DNA from: Hysterium pulicare CBS 123377
Lineage: Eukaryota > Ascomycota > Dothideomycetes > Hysteriales > Hysteriaceae
Reading direction: 5' to 3'
NCBI GenBank assembly: GCA_000467715.1
Contig: AJFK01000846.1
Span: 1 to 49,166, forward strand
DNA: 49,166 nt
The translations under genes were made by a program, and so were the position numbers. Positions within the stretch are counted from its first letter, which is position 1; every line of letters starts with the position of its first letter. Of this stretch, positions 10,845 to 22,922 are shown piece after piece. The notes under the pieces are model-generated. The model was not told the origin of the DNA. It did not search any database and saw only the letters and a program-made list of their open reading frames with translations.

Positions 10845-11106
10845 TACGAAGGAGCTCGTATTGAGTCTCGCACCGCCACATCGCTGATCCCCGCCGAAAT
10901 GTACTGAATTGGGGTTCAAATAGAATAACAAACATGTAGCACTTTATCTAAACTTAAAATAAACCAACTTCTATTAGCCAAAATAACTTATAAAGAGTGT
11001 ATCTACCAACTATTAATATATTCTGCTGCTAAGTTAGTGGATCTTTCTGCGATTGAAGGCGTTAATTTTGGGTGGCGGTGCGAGATTAAATACGAACTCC
11101 TTTGTA
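10845..11106. mobile_element. MITE-like element with 33-bp TIRs and TA flanks
   Basis: Arms at 10847-10879 and 11072-11104 are inverted repeats, 33 bp each with no gaps, matching at 29 positions. They begin CGAAGGAG and (reverse complement) CAAAGGAG, and both end CTCGCACCGCCAC. The element is flanked on each side by TA, the target duplication of Tc1/mariner elements. The 192-bp interior is AT-rich and non-coding. Three of the four arm differences are C/T or G/A changes, as expected from age or repeat-induced point mutation. With 258 bp and no transposase it fits a non-autonomous MITE. It sits about 100 bp upstream of the MYND gene start. Family assignment is inferred from the TA flank only. 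Confidence 0.65.
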
Positions 11107-12025
11107 TTGGAAAGTATAATTGCTTTTCGGACGTCACTTAACGCGTGAAATACCGCTCGAACTGGAAGACGCGTCTAGGATGACTAATCTTGCGACCATT
11201 CCCAACAATGCTTAGCGTGTTATCCTCTTTGCACCAACTCCCACTGAACACCACCTGCAAAGCAATACAATAGTTGGTATTGGCTGCTGGTCACCCACAA
11301 GACTATTAACTAACCGGTCAACTGCTTCAGTAAGCAAGAGCGGACGGGTTTGCCTGTTTTCTCACGTCCGATCTTTCAATTTCCTCCGCTAATTGACCGT
11401 TTTACAGGAACTGGAACACACAACCACTAAGACTTCTGAGCTCAAATTTCAGGAGTAAAGTCCTCACCTTATGGCGTTCAAAGCAGCAGCAAGGCCAAGA
11501 GCATTGCCTCAGCGTCGCGTGGGTGACTGGCTGCTCTCACCGGCTACGGGGGCGACCAGAGACGTCGATTAGCTACCCTTTTAAAGGTAGACGGGAGTTG
11601 TAGCCAAGCTGGAAGCCGGTGTTGCTACTCCCTGAAAACACAACGTTCTGTAACCCTCGTGTATTGTAACTGACTTTGGCAGGATAGGATCCCAAACATA
11701 TTCCCCGCTGACGCCTGGAGGTGAATGAGCCTGACTCCTTCAATGCACCGGAGGTGGAACAGAGAGCCCCTTGAGGTTTGCCCTGTCTTTTCTACGTGTT
11801 TGAGGTCGATCGTGCTAATTCGTTGCTTTAGGTGTTCGCAAAACATGTCTTACAATAGTTTGCTAAAATGGTCCTACTGGTTATGCTGCCGCTGCACTTT
11901 ATAAGGGCATGCATTCCACCAAACATCGCTTTAATGGAATTACCACTCCAAGCCTATTGACCTCTCAAGCAAAAATAATTGTCTAAGGAGTTTGTCATCA
12001 CCTGTGAAAAACTTTACGTCCGAAT
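11107..12025. other. Intergenic, nothing recognised
   Basis: There is no convincing coding sequence, tRNA or repeat in this 0.9-kb stretch on either strand. Confidence 0.35.
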
Positions 12026-12442
12026 ATGTCGGATCTCTGCGAATACGACCCTAATCTAGACGACTACATTGTCTACGATATACCTCTTAGAACGGTGAGG
12101 GGACACGACACTAGAGCTCTGCACATCAGCCAGGCATGCAGCCCCAAGGAGCGGTCGAAACGCCACGGTACGAATCTCTTCGTAGACTTCGACAAGACTA
12201 TCCACGAGGAAAACAGATATCAATCGCCGATGAATGCTGCATGCGTTGGATATGTCCTATCCGAGAATCAGTCAAAGTTCATCGACTTCGCAAAGAACAC
12301 CCAGGTCCCACAAGACAGTAAGGCAGACTTGAAAGCCTTGTTTGGAATGTGGAAGGATCTGGTAATCAACACCGCGCCGAAGAATTTATTTATTGCTATG
12401 CGCCCAAGAGGTAGCAGTGCCAATAATGAGCTGGTAGCGTGA
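12026..12442 (+). CDS. Hypothetical protein, 138 aa
   Basis: A single ORF from ATG to TGA. The product is mixed charged and hydrophilic, without signal peptide, membrane segment or low complexity (for example SDLCEYDPNLDDYIVYDIP at the start and LFGMWKDLVINTAPKNLF near the end). I do not recognise the family. It is convergent with the kinase-like gene at 12633. It could be a small lineage-specific gene, the remnant of a longer one, or a chance ORF; length and composition slightly favour a real or former gene. Confidence 0.4.
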   Translation: MSDLCEYDPNLDDYIVYDIPLRTVRGHDTRALHISQACSPKERSKRHGTNLFVDFDKTIHEENRYQSPMNAACVGYVLSENQSKFIDFAKNTQVPQDSKADLKALFGMWKDLVINTAPKNLFIAMRPRGSSANNELVA

Positions 12443-12632
12443 ATCAGTTATTCGGCTCCGTAGCTGAGGAAAGAGGGAGGAGAAGGAGAAGAGAGGAATG
12501 AGTGGTCACTGTGTAGCACTCTTGTGTGAAAGGACGGGACGTTGGTTATTATTAGCAAAGATGCTCTTAATTTTTCTAATCGTGGTCTTTGACTACATAG
12601 AGTAAGAGCAGAATAACTGTTCTCTATCTTTC

Positions 12633-13792
12633 CTATGGAATTGAACCTCCCATTGCACCACAGCATTCAAGCCAGAACTGTGCCTGAGCCAAGTAAAACG
12701 GCTTAATCCTTTTAGAAAGTTCGCATAGCCAAGTAAAATAGCCATTCCCACGTGCCGGCCCGCGCCACATTATATTTGCAACTTCCGCCCAAGCAGGTAG
12801 CCAAGCTAGATACTGCCAGTCGACTAATACAAGCTCATAATCTCCATCCTTTAGATTTATCTGACCTGACCTCCCCGGGATAAGCATAATGTTTTCTAAC
12901 TTCAAGTCCATGTGGGAAAGTACGGGCTTGCAGCTAGCGCTTTGCTCGTCGAGATTGTCTTCGAAGGAGCTAGCAAATAGTACAACTTGAGAGCCGGCAT
13001 CCCCGTCCCAGCGGCTCGATGTCCCGGCGCTTGCTTGAAACTTTTGAAACATTCGTGCACGAAATTCCTTAAATGTAGCAAAAGGCCCAGGTGAGTCTAT
13101 TCCTCGAACGCTCACCATTTTAAAATCGGGGTAAAACGCTTGGCGATGAATGCGGCCATAGTAGCTCCCATCCTGCTGTGAAATAGACCGGAGCAGTTGC
13201 AATTGTTCACCAAGCTTAGCGCAAAGCTTTTTTTGGCTGTCAAAATCGAAGATCCCCCAGGTCTCGTCGGTAAGGGTGTCGCCGTCGATATACTCCATTA
13301 CGAGGAAATAATGTCTAGGCAGGTCGCTTCTCTTCCACCCCTTTGCAAGTAGGCCCTGTACATCCCCGTCCTTATCTTCAAATACTGCGTACAGTTTAGG
13401 CGTCCTAACCTTAGTGTTGCTCTCCTGGACAAATAGAAGATTCTCGGCTTCCTAAAAATAATCTTAATTTTGTAGTGCGGTTTAAGATGCAAGGCTGAAC
13501 TAACCTGTAAGATTAAAGGGGAACTTGAAAATTTAACGCAATAGACTGTATCGACTTGATGGAGTAGATAGAAATATGGACCTTCTCCGCGCATGTCCCG
13601 ACCTTTCGCGATATCTGCAACTGTAGGTATTGGGGCAGGAAGTAATCCTGGAGCCTTGTAGGGCAGTTTCATCTTAATCCATGTGTTTGCCGACTCCCAT
13701 TCGGGAAATTCATCATTGTTACTTAGTTTTCTGGCTTTGTCGAGGTCTTCAGTGCCGAAGGTGTTTTGCAAGAACGTTGAACGGGTAAACAT
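12633..13792 (-). CDS. Aminoglycoside phosphotransferase (APH)-like kinase-fold protein
   Basis: Two exons, 13792-13505 and 13451-12633, split by a 53-bp intron, give 368 aa. The kinase-fold landmarks are present: hinge YFLVMEYIDGDTL starting near residue 143, Brenner-type catalytic loop SHMDLKLEN (H276, D278, N283), and metal-binding ELVLVDWQY (D307) in place of DFG. This is the APH/choline-kinase-like layout (PF01636) that is widely expanded in filamentous fungi. The natural substrate of these fungal members is generally unknown, and drug resistance should not be assumed. The exon junction restores the beta-strand pair ending VYCVKFSSSPLILQ and continuing EAENLLFVQ, which supports the intron. 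Confidence 0.82.
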
Positions 13793-14697
13793 GGTAGTAT
13801 GGTGGTGCTATAGGAAGTGAGCAAATATTGTCTGAGGGTAGAAATGCTGAACGCAAGGGGCTGGGATACTTATAGCCTTTGTAACAAGAAATACAAGGTC
13901 GTGCTTGATTCGATAAATCACATCCGCTCGCAGCGTTCCGGACCAGGCAAAGGTATTTTCTTTGATGCATCTCCCCTTTCATGGCTTTTAGTGGCGCTAG
14001 AGAAGACGGATAAAGGTCCTTGTTGCCAATGTCGCCACGACCAGCCACATCGGCCAAATACCTATACATCCTATAAACCGCTACCGTTCCAGATAATAAC
14101 TAAATATAAAACGTAGTATTAATTAAGATACACGAAAACTCACTATTGGCGCAATGAAGCACGTTATTCAGACCTGACGCTTTTTCGCTAGCGACTCGAC
14201 TCTCTTCTTCGCTCGCGGTTCGGAGATAGGACGGGTCGAGGATCCAAACTAACTGACGACGATTGCTCCGACGTGAGCTTCCATAGCCGTTCAGGATCGA
14301 TCTACCGATGCATTCTACACACAGCCGTCCGCATGATATCATCTTGGAGCGTCACGCCGCGAAGATAAAGCCCAGCAAGTCCTTCCAAATGCCGTGCGGT
14401 ACAAAGGCCTTGGTGTAAAGAAAGGAGTGATTGCTAGGAAGTGGGTATCGGACTCGGAGCGTTACAAGATGACAATAGGTGAACGTACCATCGTTGTTAA
14501 ACGCTATTTCTGACTCGCATTGAGTGCTGTATGGCATCCCGATGTACTTACATCTGGCAATCTCACCGCTCCTCCAACCCAGAAGCTATAATGAGGCTTT
14601 ACAAAAGGGAAATGTTAGACCTTGCTCCGATATACGTCTTGTGTCCAAAGAGCCTCACCATCGCCACCTCAAGAACCCCTGCGGCCATTGAAACGAC
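13793..14697. other. Intergenic, nothing recognised
   Basis: Only short ORFs occur in this 0.9-kb stretch, none with a recognisable family or convincing splice structure. Confidence 0.35.
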
Positions 14698-16836
14698 TTA
14701 AGACGTGTCTACCTTCGTCCCCAAAGCTTCTAGAATCTCCTTCCTTGTCACCACCATACCCAGCGTTTCCCTACTCACACTGATTCCACACTCATCCCTC
14801 CCATGCACCCCAATCTGAACATCCTCTTCTCCCCTTTTGCTAAAATGCCCCCCCGGCGTCGGGACGTAACAATTGTCTTGTGCTCTTCCAGCCTGCAGTT
14901 GGCAAATCTCATTTGTCATACAACTACCCGCACAGGCCTGGACATTCCAACCACGGCTCTTACGCGCATAATATGCATTAAATGCCCCGGTATTGGATGC
15001 TAGGACTGCTGTGACGTTGTGCCAGAAAGCGGGTGAAAGTTCGGCAGAGGAAGAAGTGACAGGTGGCGTGACGAGGGGACCATAAACTTCCTTTGCGGAA
15101 TAGTACTTTGTCCAAACGGGCCCCGTGGTCTGATATGCAGCGTTCGTTATATCGGCTATGTAAGTCGTGGAGTCTAGAACGGCGTAGGTGACGGGGTCGA
15201 TAGTGTAGATTCGGAACGAAGGATGGCCGGATGTAGGTGTCATGGAGGGAACGATATAGGACATTGCTACCGCGTTCTGGTATGAGCGGCTGTTGTAGTT
15301 GGAGTAGGATATCTCGAATTGATCGACGTGCGTGTGACCGAAGAACATGGCGGCGATGGTGTTGCTGTACCGATTCACGATTTGGTCGAAGTAGTTGCTA
15401 CCATCGTGAAATGCGTCACTCGAGCCTAAGGGCGTATGTCCGATGATGTATACTCGCTCTTTCGCTGCCTCCGCGGCTGACAACTCACCTACGAGCCAGC
15501 TTAACTGGCCGCTGGGATCGAGTTCCATGGGGTCCTCGTAGAGCCAGTAGTTTTGGATGTAATAAAGATTTGTATTGATAGAAATGACGCGGAGATTCGT
15601 ATTCGGATGCTTGACTGAGTAGGCACCGAAATTCGTCTCCTCGGTCGCAGCCGCGCTTCCGAGCCATTGAGTCCAATCTGCGGACAGAACGTTGTAAACC
15701 CATTGAGAGGCGCTACTGACATGGCTAGGCGGGAAGGCATTTGCTGGCGATGCCTCGTGGTTTCCGACGGTCCCGTAGACCGTCTTTCCTAGGACACTCA
15801 TTTTGTTATATGCGTCATTGATGTCGATCGTGTTTTGAGATTGTGTGGTGTTCCACACAGCATGATCGACGATGTCTCCGGTAAAGATGTTGAACAAGGC
15901 GTTTGGTGCGAATTGCTTGATGGCTGCGTACATGCTCTCCTCCAAGCTAACAGGGGCATCGCAATTGTGATCTCCGTTCGGGCCCGCCGGCGAGGTGTTA
16001 TGGCCGGGTGAATCATTAGAAGTATAATCACGACAGCAGATCGGCTTTGTGCAATTCGTATTAGAACCAGTGACATAGAATGGATCAACATGTATGTCGC
16101 TGTACTGCACGATCTGAAGAGGTGTTTGTCCACTGGATGATGGTGGTTTACCTGAAGGCTTGGCTGAGGGGAAGGATATTGTGTTAGGATCAACTGCTGG
16201 GTAGGAGCATAGCCCGAGGACAGTAGTACAGAACAGCTGAGAGGTCTTGGATCCTATGGTCATTCCTCGCAGGTCATGTGCTATGATTGGACCCTCAAGC
16301 GCTATTGATCCTGCGCAGACATCGTCATCCTCGGCCTAGGGCGATTTAGCCTATCTCCTGTAGCGATGAGTGTTGAGTATGAGAGCTCTCGGAAGGTAAG
16401 TTTGAAGTCTTCTGTCGTTCTTTATGCCACGAAGGCTTCTCTGTGGATGGTATCCGTCTCGAACACACTCATCTCGTGCATTCCATTCGCCACGAACTTT
16501 GCGGAGTTGATCGGGATAAAAAAGGGTGACTTACGCCGCTCAATTTGCATATTTCCGTCAAAGTATCCACAAAGAACGTATCTCCTAAATCTGCAGCACC
16601 TTTCAAGAGTGTTACAACCCCCTATAAGTAGATTATTAGAGTCGCTAGAGAGTAGACTAGGGGTATGAATAGTATACCTCACAAGCCGCACATGTTGCTG
16701 CATTCTTGATATCGTTCCAAATATCACTGACAAGATCTCTCTTGCTGACGCCTGAGTTTTCAGGCTCGGCACTGGCCGTAGAAGCTGATATCAGCGCAAG
16801 AAAGAGAGCCCGGCTGATCCTCAATCTCATCTTCAT
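14698..16836 (-). CDS. Secreted acid sphingomyelinase-like phosphodiesterase
   Basis: Three exons: 16836-16678, 16621-16535 and 16335-14698, with introns of 56 and 199 bp, give 627 aa. The ATG at 16836 starts a signal peptide (about MKMRLRISRALFLAL to TASA). Exons 1-3 then build a saposin-B domain with conserved Cys (NAATCAACE, ICKLSG, DDDVC, FCTTVLGLC), as in acid sphingomyelinases. The metallophosphatase core follows: YSDIHVDPF (D162, H164, D166), TGDIVDH (D236), GTVGNHE (N274, H275), IIGHTPLG (H382) and FFGHTHVDQF (H416, H418), all dimetal ligands. It should cleave sphingomyelin-like phosphodiesters outside the cell or in the vacuole. A TATATAAG box on this strand at 16896-16903 is about 60 bp before the ATG. 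Confidence 0.9.
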
Positions 16837-17966
16837 TGCACAATGCTTTGCTGTCACAATCGTGATCCGCCATCTTGTCTAAGCTACGTAGCTCTCTTAT
16901 ATACAGCCGTACAAGTCGCCAAAGCCTGTTCGAGCTTCCGAATTCGGGGTAAACATTCCTGCTGGTCGTTCGAAGTAGTCCAGCATCAGAAGGTGCATAT
17001 GCAATATGATCATTCTCGCCAATCACACATCCCAGCGAGGTCATCACCGTATAGGCAATATGTATCGTTTATACTTAAGTAAAAAGCTTCCACGCTTCGG
17101 CCAATTGCAAGGCGGGGATCTCACACGCTCTATGACGATGGTGATTTGACGCGCCAGCCACATCCCGCCACCTAATATAGTGTAGAGGCGAATAGGATAT
17201 GCTAACGGGAGTTAATAGATTTATCGAACGAGAAGAGGGATCCAAAATACCGAAAGAGAGGTCCACCAAACCTATCTCAAAGTTATTACTCAAAGGTACG
17301 TTGCGACCTTTTAAAATTCTGGTTGAAAATAGAGAAATCCTGTTAAACTGCAAATAATATCACATAACTTAATAGAAGGAAACCCGTTGAAGGTTGCATC
17401 TCCTCCATATGTTACTCTCCTTCTTGACTTTATTTATTCTAAGTTGAAGAAATGAATTGATCGAATGAAAAAGAGAATACCTTGAAGAGACGAAGAGACG
17501 AAGGTCGGTCCGGCCCAGGGGCTATACGAGATAAATGACCTCAACCGAGGCACGCTTGGGCCACGAGCTAAGATACTTCCAGCATACCTAGGTATATAGT
17601 ATCTATTTCTCTTAAGTTCATTGAAATTGTTCTTTGGAGATGTATTAGGACCGTTTTTCGAGTTGCCTTCTTATTCATGATCCTCCGCTGCCGGACCGCA
17701 CACTAAGACGAACTAGGGCTTATTTGGTATAAAAGAAGATGCGAATCGAACATATGCAAGCCACGCATGCCTCGCTACGTTAGGAGATTACCTAGACTTT
17801 TCGTAGGCAACCAGTCTTGGCTTCGACCCGAATCTCATTCAATGCTCGTTCCATTTTGTTCTTGGGCGTCATTCGATCATCGTAGGGTTCGACATGCTTC
17901 CTATATGATCCCTCTTCCGTCCTAGTTTTCATCAGCAAAAGACCTTTCCAGATCACTAAGCACGGA
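16837..17966. other. Divergent intergenic region
   Basis: This region separates the sphingomyelinase gene (minus) and the small papain-fold-like gene (plus). Besides the minus-strand TATA box at 16896-16903 no element was recognised. A short purine-rich GACGAAGA repeat lies near 17490-17505. Confidence 0.4.
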
Positions 17967-18715
17967 ATGGCAGATGAAGAGATTGACGCGCAACAAGAAG
18001 CGCAGCTGGACGAAGCCTTCGGCGATTTTCTAGGCCCCGTGCTTGAGGAAGAGGCGCACAATTTGGATGATTCCGTTCCAAACGCAACCGAAATAATGAT
18101 CCTGTTCGGCAACTCCAAGAAGGAACGCTCTAAGAAGCTGAAAGCATCCGCGTCGCTCGCTCCGCTTTTCACTCGCCACTGGGCTGTCCGCGTAGGCGAC
18201 TCAGTGTGGGAGATGTTCAAGGACGAGTATAAAGACGTGGAAGTTAAGCGGTCCGAATGGCAGAGAGCTGAGAAGCGCTTCAAGAAGCGCTTCAAGGTCG
18301 GAAGAACGAGCGAAACAGCAGACCAGATCCACGCGATAGGTACGTCCCCAGCGTTTGGCGGCATTTTCAACACCAATAGCACTGACTCAGAGCAGCCGAA
18401 GATATTGTAAAGAACGTCGAAAAATACAATGTCGTCACAGATAACTGCCAGACATTCGCCATTGCCCTCATCAACGCTATCAAGCTCGGTGAGCGGTGGC
18501 ATATCCGGCTTGTGCAGGTCCTATCCTCTCCCCCAACTTTGCAAGACATGGCGAATATCGCGATTTACTCGAGTCCTCCAATCGGTATAATGTTTTATAG
18601 TATCAAAAGCGAAATCAAGTTGGGCAGGCATGTTTACGCGGTGGCTGAGAAAGCATTGGCAAAATGTGAGCTTCGTGAGGCGACGAGTCAGCGGGGGGGG
18701 AGCGTGTCCGGTTAG
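17967..18715 (+). CDS. Small protein with His...Asn-Cys papain-fold-like signature
   Basis: Two exons, 17967-18339 and 18396-18715, joined across a 56-bp intron, give 230 aa. Features: a charged N-terminus, then FTRHWAVRVGDSVWEM (a strand with a conserved His), then IHAIAEDIVKNVEKYN across the junction and DNCQTFAIALINAIKL. The order His-strand followed by an N-C-x-x-F helix is that of permuted papain-fold families (LRAT, NlpC/P60, PPPDE). A C-terminal hydrophobic helix (MANIAIYSSPPIGIMFY) may touch membranes. It might be a cysteine protease or acyltransferase, or an inactive relative. Fungal members of this type are usually unannotated. The assignment rests on motif shape only. Confidence 0.7.
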
Positions 18716-19038
18716 TAGAAATTGATAGGAGTTTGTTTTTTGGTCACTGAATAGGTTAGAATTGGGTCACAATTCCCAATGGAGGTAAATCAGTCGAACG
18801 AACGTCCCGGCGTCATATTGTTATACTCTTAGCTATGAAAAATCCATTGGAGAAGGCTATGTACAATCGCTGCAGCCATGAAGAAAACCAAAAGACTGGG
18901 CTACAGCGAGCGAGCGACCGTGTGCTTATGACCGCCAATCAAAAGTAATTATGAAATGGTTCACTCAAAGCGAATAGATACAAGAAAAAGAATTGGGCTC
19001 ACACCGCATCAAGCATGCCGTTGACATCCGCTCTGCAC
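18716..19038. other. Convergent 3' intergenic region
   Basis: This 323-bp stretch lies between two convergent genes. Nothing was recognised. Confidence 0.4.
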
Positions 19039-20202
19039 CTAGGAGGCACTATAGACTTTGACAGAATTTATCAGCCAGTATGTGTCGCTGAAAGACTGAG
19101 GTTCTTGGGCAACGTAGGCGTTGCAGCTCGGGTTGATGGATGCGCAAGAAGATGAGCCCCAGACCTGACCAGCCCAGTCGCCGCAGAATGTGGTGTCAAA
19201 AATCTATGGCACGCGATGTCAGCTTTGGTGAAGATCGAAATCATCAAAGGCTGGCTTACGATATTCATGTTCTGGAAATGAGCATCAAAGTTGCACCCGG
19301 CATAGTTCGCGATAGGTGTTCCCCAGCCCGCTGGATTTGGAGCACCATTCCGGATGTCTGCAGGTACATCTCTACTAGCGAAATACCAGACCTCGATAGT
19401 AGAGCTGGTCCAGAGCGTAGCATATACACCCCCTCCATTCGCATTGAACGCTGTGCCGTAGCTGGTGGATGAGCCGCTCGTTACGCCGCAGCCATTATAT
19501 CCGCCGCCCGCACCACAATCCGCATTTCCGATTGGAGAGCCACTCATACCACCTGAACCCACAGAGGGGACGCATCCAGGAGAGGTATGTAACGTAACCT
19601 GGTCGAATGTGTTGAGATTGACTCCTTCAATAATATCTATCTCGCCTTCGTTTGGCCAGTTTGGACCAACCATCCAGCTACAATCTCATCAGCATTCTGA
19701 CGAAAAACGAGTAGCAAATCGCTTGACGTACAATGCTGGCCAAGCTCCGCAATCACTCCCAGGCACGTGCGCGAAGTCTCCGATGACTAAAGCATGGTTG
19801 TACGAGGGGTTACTCTGTACCCTGACACTGTTCCTACCTATGCCGTTTGGATCAAGGTGAGAGGTATTGTCGACACCCATGTAGACTTGGTTTCCGATGG
19901 TTTTGATCAAACCCAGAGATTGCGCTTGTGCTTGATTGACGTAGTTGACATAACCATCTTCGAGCCACTTAGTATAGTTCCGGTAGGCAGGTAATCAAAT
20001 ACTAACGAGTAGGGTCCGCAATCTATAGCCAAATTAGTAAATGTGATTCCATGTAGAGGAGTGTCCTTACGTTCTGGACGGAAAACTTGCTCAACCAGTT
20101 GCTAGAGTCATAAGTATCCTGTAACACATAAGAGGCAGTGGGTAGAGCAGAAGCTCCGGCCACCAAAAAGAGGAGAGAATTGATGCAAGATATCGGCGAC
20201 AT
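19039..20202 (-). CDS. Glycoside hydrolase family 16 endo-beta-1,3(4)-glucanase-like, secreted
   Basis: Five exons: 20202-20071, 20022-20007, 19957-19732, 19677-19260 and 19203-19039, give 318 aa. Exon 2 is only 16 bp and is needed to form the family sequence ADPTHGYVNYV. The first 21 residues are a signal peptide. Landmarks in order: YDSSNWLSKFSVQN, the DPTHGYVNYV segment, GVDNTSHLD, GSDCGAWPAFWMVGPNWP (restored over intron 3), and the catalytic GEIDIIEGVN with nucleophile E137 and acid/base E142. The C-terminal part has paired Cys residues around FCGDWAGQVW and SCASINPSC. It probably cleaves mixed-linked or beta-1,3-glucans. Substrate specificity within GH16 cannot be read by eye. Confidence 0.9.
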
Positions 20203-22727
20203 GGTAAAGATCTTGAATAGAGGGTATAAAGACTGGAACGCTAAGAAAACATCAATTTAGAATTGATTGCATTCCATACCTCACTCTATATAGCCAAACA
20301 TTTAGCTCATATTCCGGCGCGCAGGGTGGAAGCAGCGGTTGGTCATCCAGCCAGAAGTCCCGGTGCCAGGAGATAGAGACGTGACCGTGAGGTGAGTTAG
20401 GCCGCTGGCCCGTCAAAGTTTCTAGACCAACAACACTCAAACGGGAACGTTCAACGTTGCATTTGAAGCGTAAAATTTCAGCAACGTGTAAAGAGGCCAG
20501 GGGAGGAACGGAAAAGTGCCCAATTTAGGAAATACACGAGGAAGTAATATTACAAACACCGTACGGCATGAGCATGGCACCTGATAACCTTGGACGGTGT
20601 GAGAGGAAAGCCCCTATAAGGGACCATGGGAGAAGGTTATACTCTGACCAATGCCGAAGCTAGAGTTTCAGAAAATATGGATAGATATCATGAGATGACT
20701 GCTCCAGGGTAGTTTGGGCTCGTACAGGTGCAAAGTAGGAAGGTACATGTACTGGTACTTGATGGACTAGGTTGTCACATTGACAGATAGGAGAGCGGTA
20801 GTTCGAGAGCCTGAAAGTGCAAAGCGCCGGGACAATTGTTCATTTCCCCATCCAAGTGCTTCCTGATATTTATACTTGAGTGTGCCAGTGGTGGGTTTCA
20901 ACATCATGCCAACTGTGAACCAAGATGGAAGCAAACAGAGATGATGCGCAGCGAAAAAGAGAATGGAAAGACGCGAGCGAATGTGTTCTTCTGCTGGAAG
21001 TTCACAGAAGCTCTCGCCCGTGGTTGGCCTTGAAAGTACAGGAGGTGCAATAGTTCGTATTACATCGAAGGAAGCGCGCTAAACCCAACAAGCTCATCTG
21101 ACCTATTAAGTGGTCAGTCACGTTGAAAGTGTTTCGGATAAACTGGCACGGGCTGGATAAGAGTGACCCCTCCATCTCATACCCTTTCCCCAGGTTACAT
21201 CAGCGAAAGCGATACGCCTGGCTCACCAACCCCGACCAACCCCGTGCACGTTGCACGCACTGCTGAGCAAAACCGGGTGGGGCTGGTGATACTTGCAGCT
21301 ACCCCGGATTTTGGCTGCATAAGCCAATGTCCGCGGAGCTCCATACTAGCACTGTGGTTGAGTCTCAGATCGGTATGGCCGGCCGAATCCCCAGTTGATT
21401 CCGCATTCTGCATCGAAAATCTTCGATATCCGGGACTGAAGCTCTAAGTCAGTGGATCGCTCCCTGGCAATTTCAAGCCCAGTCTGCACGGCAGCGGAAA
21501 TGAAGTATACATGGCATGCGACGTGACTATGCAGGAGAGGGAGACAACAACGAGAAGAGACGGCGGCTGGATCTTGGCAGAACGAAGTGGATCTGAAGTT
21601 GAAATGCCACCTTCCCTTAAAGTACGGCGTGCCAAGCTTCGGCGAAACTTCCGTCCGATCGCTTGTCCTGAGACGTTCCATTTTATTCACATTTACGTTG
21701 AACTGCACAGCAGATGCGGCTCTTGGACTGGGTTGAGCAGTATTCTCCCCCTGAGTGATGTTGGTGAGTTTAAGCTTGGGGGTACTGGATGCGAACGACG
21801 TGAAGTACTTATTTCGTCGCGCTAATGTTGTCAGATTTCAGATCCTTCAACGCAACTTCTTACCTGGCTAGACCTGAGGAGCTCCCGGCCGCATATTTGG
21901 TAGAATCAATGACCAGACAAAGAGCTCCAAGTCTCTCAGCTGATCCATTGAGCAATAGGATGTTTTCAAGTCCTGAAATCGCTTCCAGCGTTCAGATGGT
22001 CAATGCGGAACACGGGATGACTGAAGCATACCTAAGGTAAGGAAAGTGTGATTCTGCAAAGCTACCTATGCATCTTACAAAAACTGCCGGCGGTGTCCAA
22101 TCTAGAGACACACGATCTAAAGTCAACTATATTGCTGTCGATGTTCATATGATTGCTAAGCCGCTACCTCATCTTACCATAACCTTATCGCTAGACCGAT
22201 AAGGCAACTAGAATTGTGACAGAATTTTTCACCTCTCCTGCGGCTGTTCCTGTATCAAGCCATCGCAAACCGCATCTCACTAGGTATCGATGAGACCAAT
22301 ACAATCTCTTTGGATGTTTGTTTTGTTTACGTTAGGCGATTTTTTACTTCGTACGGTAGGCCCCGAGGCTGTTATGAGCTGAGTCCCATTCATCTACATA
22401 CCTACCTTCGTACCTTTGCGTCATCAAGCATGTCCTATCTAGCGTAAGCGTCCGACAAATTTCAGATCGCGAATGCATTCTTTACTTTTGGTAGCCCTAA
22501 GCGGTGGCGAATCGCGACGTTCATTCAATCAATGTAGCAGGGCAGCACGTCGGCAACCAGCGATCTTGTTATCGCAGCAAATTCGCACCAGCTAACCTCC
22601 GACATCCGTACCGGTGCCACCTAGGCTGCGGTATTTTCCAAATACCTCAAAGTCAAGATCGCTCCGTCTTGCTGTGCTATTGGTTGTGTACCTAAGGTAC
22701 CCAGAATTATGGGGTCTTCCATCGATA
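20203..22727. other. 2.5-kb intergenic region between divergent genes
   Basis: No gene was recognised between GH16 (minus) and the xanA-type gene (plus). Short open frames exist but read as chance. The xanA core promoter is listed separately. Confidence 0.35.
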
Positions 22728-22807
22728 TCGGCGACCTCCGCTGACGTAGAATTTCGGTCTGCTCCTCTACTACTCAAGCCAATGTCCGTCAACAGATGAT
22801 ATATAAA
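22728..22807 (+). promoter_or_regulatory. xanA-type promoter: UaY-like site, CCAAT box, TATA box
   Basis: Three ordered elements precede the dioxygenase ATG at 22923. At 22728-22741 the sequence TCGG-N6-CCGC matches the purine regulator UaY consensus TCGG-N6-CCGA at seven of eight fixed bases. A CCAAT box is at 22779-22783 and TATATAAA at 22800-22807. An AGATAA motif (AreA/GATA type) at 22811-22816 follows. The leader after the TATA box is CA-rich. The consensus comes from Aspergillus nidulans work on purine-use genes; that this fungus uses it is inferred. Confidence 0.55.
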
Positions 22808-22922
22808 TACAGATAAATCTTCATGAGACTCTCACTTACCCAACAACCTACACAACAACTCACTCAACAACTTCATTCAACGACATCATTCAGCAAAACA
22901 CTCAACCATTTAGAGAATCACA

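Noticed and set aside
12633-13792. Antibiotic-resistance gene
   Set aside because: The APH fold is shared by a large fungal family of unknown substrates; nothing indicates drug modification.
16760-16873. Upstream overlapping ORF of 37 codons before the sphingomyelinase ATG
   Set aside because: Its ATG at 16873 lies only 23 bp after the TATA box (16896-16903), so transcription probably starts at or after it; it is unlikely to be in the mRNA.
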